Notes under the pieces: generated by a model
Seen by the model: the letters and a program-made list of their open reading frames with translations, nothing else
What the model was told of the DNA's origin: nothing
The model's database searches: none
Source: Andrena cerasifolii
Taxonomy: Eukaryota > Arthropoda > Insecta > Hymenoptera > Andrenidae
Reading direction: 5' to 3'
Length of the DNA stretch: 64,000 bases
NCBI RefSeq assembly: GCF_050908995.1
Contig: NC_135125.1
Coordinates: 14,347,011 to 14,411,010 of the forward strand
Translations under genes and position numbers: made by a program
In this document: piece by piece, positions 59,515 through 64,000 of the stretch
How positions within the stretch are numbered: the stretch's first letter is position 1
Layout of the letters: each line of letters opens with the position of its first letter

Positions 59515-60372
59515 GAAATTTATGATTTTTTAAAAAAAAACTATTGTTAATATTGTATTAAACTCTTTTGGGATATAAGGAGGCATCTTTAAACTTGCAG
59601 AAAATATTTTTTTGTCGATCCTTCTTATTAATTATCAATTACTGTAAAGAATAAAGAATTACTGAAATTTATGATTTTTTTTAAAACTATTGTTAATATT
59701 GCATTAAACTCTTTGGGATATAAGGAGACATCTTTAAACTTGCAGAAAGTATTTTTTTGTCGATCCTTCTTATTAATTATCAATTACTGTAAAGAATAAA
59801 GAATTACTGAAATTTATGATTTTTTTTTTAAACTATTGTTAATATTGCATTAAACTCTTTGGGATATAAGGAGACATCTTTAAACTTGCAGAAAATATTT
59901 TTTGTCGATCCTTCTTATTAATTATCAATTACTGTAAAGAATAAAGAATTACTGAAATTTATGATTTTTTTTAAACTATTGTTAATATTGCATTAAACTC
60001 TTTGGGGAATAAGGAGGCATCTTTAAACTTGCAGAAAATATTTTTTTGTCGATCCTTCTTATTAATTATCAATTACTGTAAAGAATAAAGAATTACTGAA
60101 ATTTATGATTTTTTTTTTAAACTATTGTTAATATTGCATTAAACTCTTTGGGATATAAGGAGGCATCTTTAAACTTGCAGAAAATATATTTTGTCGATCC
60201 TTCTTATTAATTATCAATTACTGTAAAGAATAAAGAATTACTGAAATTTATGATTTTTTTTTTAAACTATTGTTAATATTGCATTAAACTCTTTGGGGAA
60301 TAAGGAGGCATCTTTAAACTTGCAGAAAGTATTTTTTGTCGATCCTTCTTATTAATTATTAATTACTGTAAA
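59515..60372 (+). repeat. Six-copy tandem array, unit about 145 bp
   Basis: The units start GAAATTTATGATTTTTT at 59515, 59664, 59809, 59954, 60098 and 60243. Each contains AAACTATTGTTAATATTG, AAACTCTTTGGG.A(T/A)AAGGAG.CATCTTT, AACTTGCAGAAA, TTTGTCGATCCTTCTTATTAATTATCAATTACTGTAAAGAATAAAGAATTACT. The last unit stops after ACTGTAAA. Units differ mainly in T-run length and a few bases, so the array is young. No frame spans it. Confidence 0.97.
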
Positions 60373-62779
60373 CCTCTTCGACGATGTTGGCAGCAGGTGT
60401 AGAGGTGCGTGAAAGTTTTTAAAAAAATTATATATATAGTTTCCTTACAAAAACTTCCCCAAAAGAACCTTGAATTTTGCCGATTACACTAGCTTCCTCC
60501 CTCAAGGAATCATCGGTGTCGTAAAAGTATCTCGCATCGCGCTTTCCGCTGGGCGTCCGCCGTGCGCGAACTGTTTCCGCGCGAGTTTCCTCGCGCGCGG
60601 TGTACCGTTCGCGCGATTCCGACGGTGTTTTTAATCGAAGAGGCCCCCCGTTACGCGTACCCACGGCTCCGCGGCGCGCAGGCTCCATTAAAATGCATTG
60701 AATCAGAAAGGCGATCATTTGCAATTTATTTCGCGACGCGCTTCCTTGACCGAGCGCGCTCGCCGGGCCGAGAGAGACATTTGCATAATAGCGTGCTTTA
60801 TTTTCACCTATATCCGTTATGGTTTCGGCGACCTTGAAATTTATTCCACCGCGCGCCTCCGCTTAACGGATATGTTCTTTAGCCTCGCGGAGGTATTTTA
60901 AGTGACGCGCCGCGTCATGTTCTATGCAACGAGCGGAGCATCGAAATCACCGGCGTTGCTGCAACCGCGGGCGTCGATACTGATCCGCTCGAGCTGCGCC
61001 CAGCGCCGTAACCTCGCGTGGATTGTCGCGGACGCTCAGAAACGTCCGAGGAGCAAGGATTCGCGAAGTCAAGGCTAATTATAACGCGCTCCCGTGGCTG
61101 TGTGTTAAGGAACAGTCCAGGAAGAGTTAAGTTGAGAGTGGAGATGTAAAATCGGTAGAGTTGAGTGGTATTAAATTGAGAACTAATGTGGTAACAGCGC
61201 TGTCGTTGGTAAGTATCTAAGTGGAGAGGCAATTACAGAGATAAACATTTCACAGTGAATTACAAATAGAACGTTCAGTAATTTTAAACCGAGAAAACCC
61301 CGTAGAGAGGGTTTCTTTTCCTGATTAATGTAATAATAATTGGAATTATCTATAACGGACAGAAAGTATCCATAAACCACTCGTTAAATGTAGCATGCGA
61401 TGATATTGACTTGGAAAAAGAAACTACCTGCTTTTGAGATAAGAGTTATCGCGAAAGGCCTGTGATTGCTGTTAATTAAGTACCCGTGGCAGAATGCTAG
61501 CAACAACCGTAAGTGTTATTCATAAAGCGCTGCTAAGCGAATGCTCCAGCAGAGTATTAACGAATTTCGAGTGGTTTTAAGTACGCTGGAGCCGTGGCGC
61601 GAGGAAGCGTATCTTCTGCTTAGAAACTGCGAACCTGAAAAGCAGCGCGGTATATCAAATCCCCGAGTTACTTGAATTAAAACAATGGCTCAACTCAGCG
61701 AACCACTTGAAACTCTTTCCGCGGCTCTGGCCGCGAAGAAACAATTGCCACCTCGCCGCGCAACTTCCGCAACAAGCATTTATTCGCAAGCTCGCAAGTA
61801 GCGCAAATATTTCTGGCAAACGAACGGAGCGCTGCGTGAACGGCGTCGCCCCGAAGGAGACACTGGTGTCATTCATTCCCGCGCGACGTCGCAACCAGGC
61901 GCATCATGCGCCGAACCCATGCTCGTTTGCTTTTGCATTAACTCGATGCATCCCAGCGCCAGAGTAAAGTACCCTCGAGTCATACGCGAGTTCGTTGAGT
62001 TTCCTGTGAAGCGACTTGTCTCGCTACCAAAACGGGACCTTGGTATTCTTCCATGAATATTTTGCAGCTCTGGAAATGCCTGAGGATTTCTTACCAACGA
62101 CCAACTATTCCGACGATTGATTACCGATCATTCCTATCACTTTTGCGTACAGGGACGATCACAACTTTTCAGGAACTCGACGCTTAAAAATTCATCTGCA
62201 ACACTGTGTGCTTACGCTGCACAAGGTATCGCATTAGGGTTGCCAAACTGTATTATTATAGTATTGTAGTATATTTTGGTCCATTGTACTATTTATAGTT
62301 ATTTTTACTTATTTTTATATTCTATGGCAGAATCGTAACTTTCATTTGTGAATTTAAACTTTAAACTTCTGAACACGACTTGAAAAATGTGTTGTCTAAG
62401 ATCCGTTTGTCAAAATTTATATAAAATTATTTCATACTTCCTCTCTATTCGCCAAGGAACTTATTGAACCCCAAAAGGGACATTGCGCGACCTTTTGCGC
62501 AGTGACTTACCTTTCACGTTACTGATTACAGTCACTTTCTCCTTTTAGTATCTAAATTGCCGTTCTCGTCGCTCCGCCTCGGTATTCGTCGTCCACGAGG
62601 CCCGAGCACAGAGTTTTCGCTTCGCGATTCATTCGACGCGTACGTTTAATGGGGCACGAAGCGGCCTTCCTGGGTAACGCCCTGCCCACGGCTCGTTCGT
62701 CGTGGTGGAACGCGAATCGCTATCCTAACCGACGCTTATATCGTATGCCGGGCGAGCTACTGTCTGGACGGTATAGCTA
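60373..62779. other. Non-coding stretch
   Basis: No supportable gene. 60540-61080 is CpG-rich and includes CATTAAAATGCATTGAATC and GCAATTTATTTCGCG, resembling conserved regulatory DNA. 61080-61480 is AT-rich. 61680-62100 has opposite-strand frames of 79 to 86 codons without motifs. Around 62250-62320 a TATTATTATAGTATTGTAGTATATT tract is low-complexity. Confidence 0.35.
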
Positions 62780-63345
62780 ATCTCCATAAAAAACTTGAAA
62801 AAAGTAAAAAAATTACGCCAAGCACATGAAAAAGTCGAGGACGAAAAAGAGTATCACAAAAAAAATAGAAGGTAATAATAATTACGATATAAAAAAAGAT
62901 GTGAAATCAAAATGAGATGCAAGTACATATTAATCGTGCATTCCATTACTCATAACGCGGATATTTTAATCCCATAAAAAAGAGTCCCATTTAAAAACAT
63001 TGTCGAAAATTAATATCTTTACAAAACTAATGATATACAAAAATGGCGCCAATTATCACAATGGCTATTTATACAAAGAAAAAAAATGTATTAAATAATA
63101 TTAAGCAGATATATGTTTATACAAATAATATTAAGCAGATATATTTTTATACATATAAATATTTTAATACGAATAAATATTTTATTGAAAATACTTGGCG
63201 CTGCGAAACCGAAAAAATGCTAATTGTCTTATTATTAATAATTTGCAATAACTCCCTTACAATCTAAAATACCTAATATACATATACATACTAGAAACGC
63301 AGTCAGATTTAATCTACATATATAAGACGCCACCGCGTCTCTAGA
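62780..63345. repeat. Dispersed repeat, related to 21609-22330
   Basis: The block 62780-62935 is similar to 22190-22330 in the same orientation. The right end GACGCCACCGCGTCTCTAGA (63326-63345) is the complement of the left end of the 21609 copy. The interior is very AT-rich with an 18-bp direct repeat (AATAATATTAAGCAGATATA at 63094 and 63124). A 74-codon frame there (63043-63267) is low-complexity and not credible as a gene. Confidence 0.65.
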
Positions 63346-64000
63346 TAACTGAATGTTACAATCGCTCACACTCGTGAGGAACGTGGGAATGGTCGATGTA
63401 GAAACGTCGAATTCAGGACTTAATTAAAGAAACATCAGCGATCTTGCTTTTAAATTACTGAAACGCAAAAACAGAAAGGAAGAAGTGTCCCCAAATGGTA
63501 CCCCCAACCACAACGGCAACTTCGCCAGCTTTGCGCATACACCCAAGCATCCAATACATTCTCGCTCCCCCGTCTCTGTCCACAGCAGCTTCTGCAGCGG
63601 CAATTAAAACATTCCTGCTTAACCGTCCCCGGTGAAAAGGCTGTAAAAGCGCGGCGATCGGCGAAGGAAGAAAGAGGAGCAGCGGAAGGAACGAAAGAAG
63701 GAACGCCGCGACTTCGATCCGTCTAACCACCGCGCGAACCACCCCGTCCTTGCCCCCTCGGCATTATAATGGCGAATATCGCGGCTGGAGCGTGATCTAT
63801 AGGCGCAATTGCTCGTTGGACGTGGAACGCGAGCGAGGCAGCGACAGAAAACGACCACGATGGAGGAAGGAGGAGCGGCTCGGCTCGGTCCCCCCTCGAT
63901 TCGCCAAATAATTGATGCACGCCCGAGCCTCCGCGCCGTTCGACGCGTAATGACGGGGGGTGCTCAGGCCTGCTCGCGGTTGCATCCCGCCAACCCCCTT
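63346..64000. other. Non-coding stretch at window end
   Basis: No supportable gene. From 63600 the DNA is CpG-rich and open in three minus frames at once (63455-63985), which signals composition more than coding. A gene could lie beyond the edge. Confidence 0.3.

Noticed and set aside
1..64000. CRISPR array, rRNA genes, known insect miRNAs
   Set aside because: The only regular array is the 145-bp tandem repeat without spacers; I recognised no rRNA segment or familiar mature miRNA sequence by eye.

Overview
This is eukaryotic nuclear DNA, most likely from a hymenopteran insect and plausibly an ant. GC- and CpG-rich blocks full of TAATTA-type motifs alternate with AT-rich blocks. No long reading frame, operon or ribosome-binding site is present. 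The mobile DNA is of insect type: one dead mariner and many short non-autonomous DNA transposons. The taxon is inferred from composition and repeat style, not from a diagnostic gene.

No complete protein-coding host gene can be supported. Open frames are short and most overlap others on the opposite strand. The window is best read as intergenic or long-intron sequence. The best single exon candidate is on the minus strand at 48373-48565, with possible splice sites and a cysteine-bearing frame. A tRNA-like Pol III unit lies at 33347-33447. Two promoter-like spots are noted, a TATA box at 10118 and an E-box palindrome followed by a TATA box at 50270-50320.

Layout by mobile DNA: palindromic MITE (131-504); mariner with TA duplication and ruined transposase (3495-4744); inverted-repeat element (5834-6391); E-box-rich hAT-type MITE with 8-bp target duplication (8289-8982); two sister hAT-type MITEs (11557-11755, 11931-12265); a CAGTGGCG-ended hAT-like family with six copies (14900, 27448, 31645, 45951, 55416, 56279); a small palindromic family (16359, 44260); TTAA-flanked palindromes (19604-20125, 28817-29509, 33961-34703, 49022-49749, probably 52586-52962, and a TTAA left end at 59485); MITEs at 24616-24838, 31445-31798 (host of a nested hAT copy), 42746-43486, 47216-47692 and 53948-54285; a family shared by 21609-22330 and 62780-63345; and a six-unit tandem array of about 145 bp (59515-60372).

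The most striking object is the palindrome at 49022-49749, whose 303-bp arms differ at only two positions. Several otherwise unrelated palindromes share the TTAA-plus-G-run ends, which suggests one transposition machinery acting on many foldback sequences. The transposase itself is not in the window.
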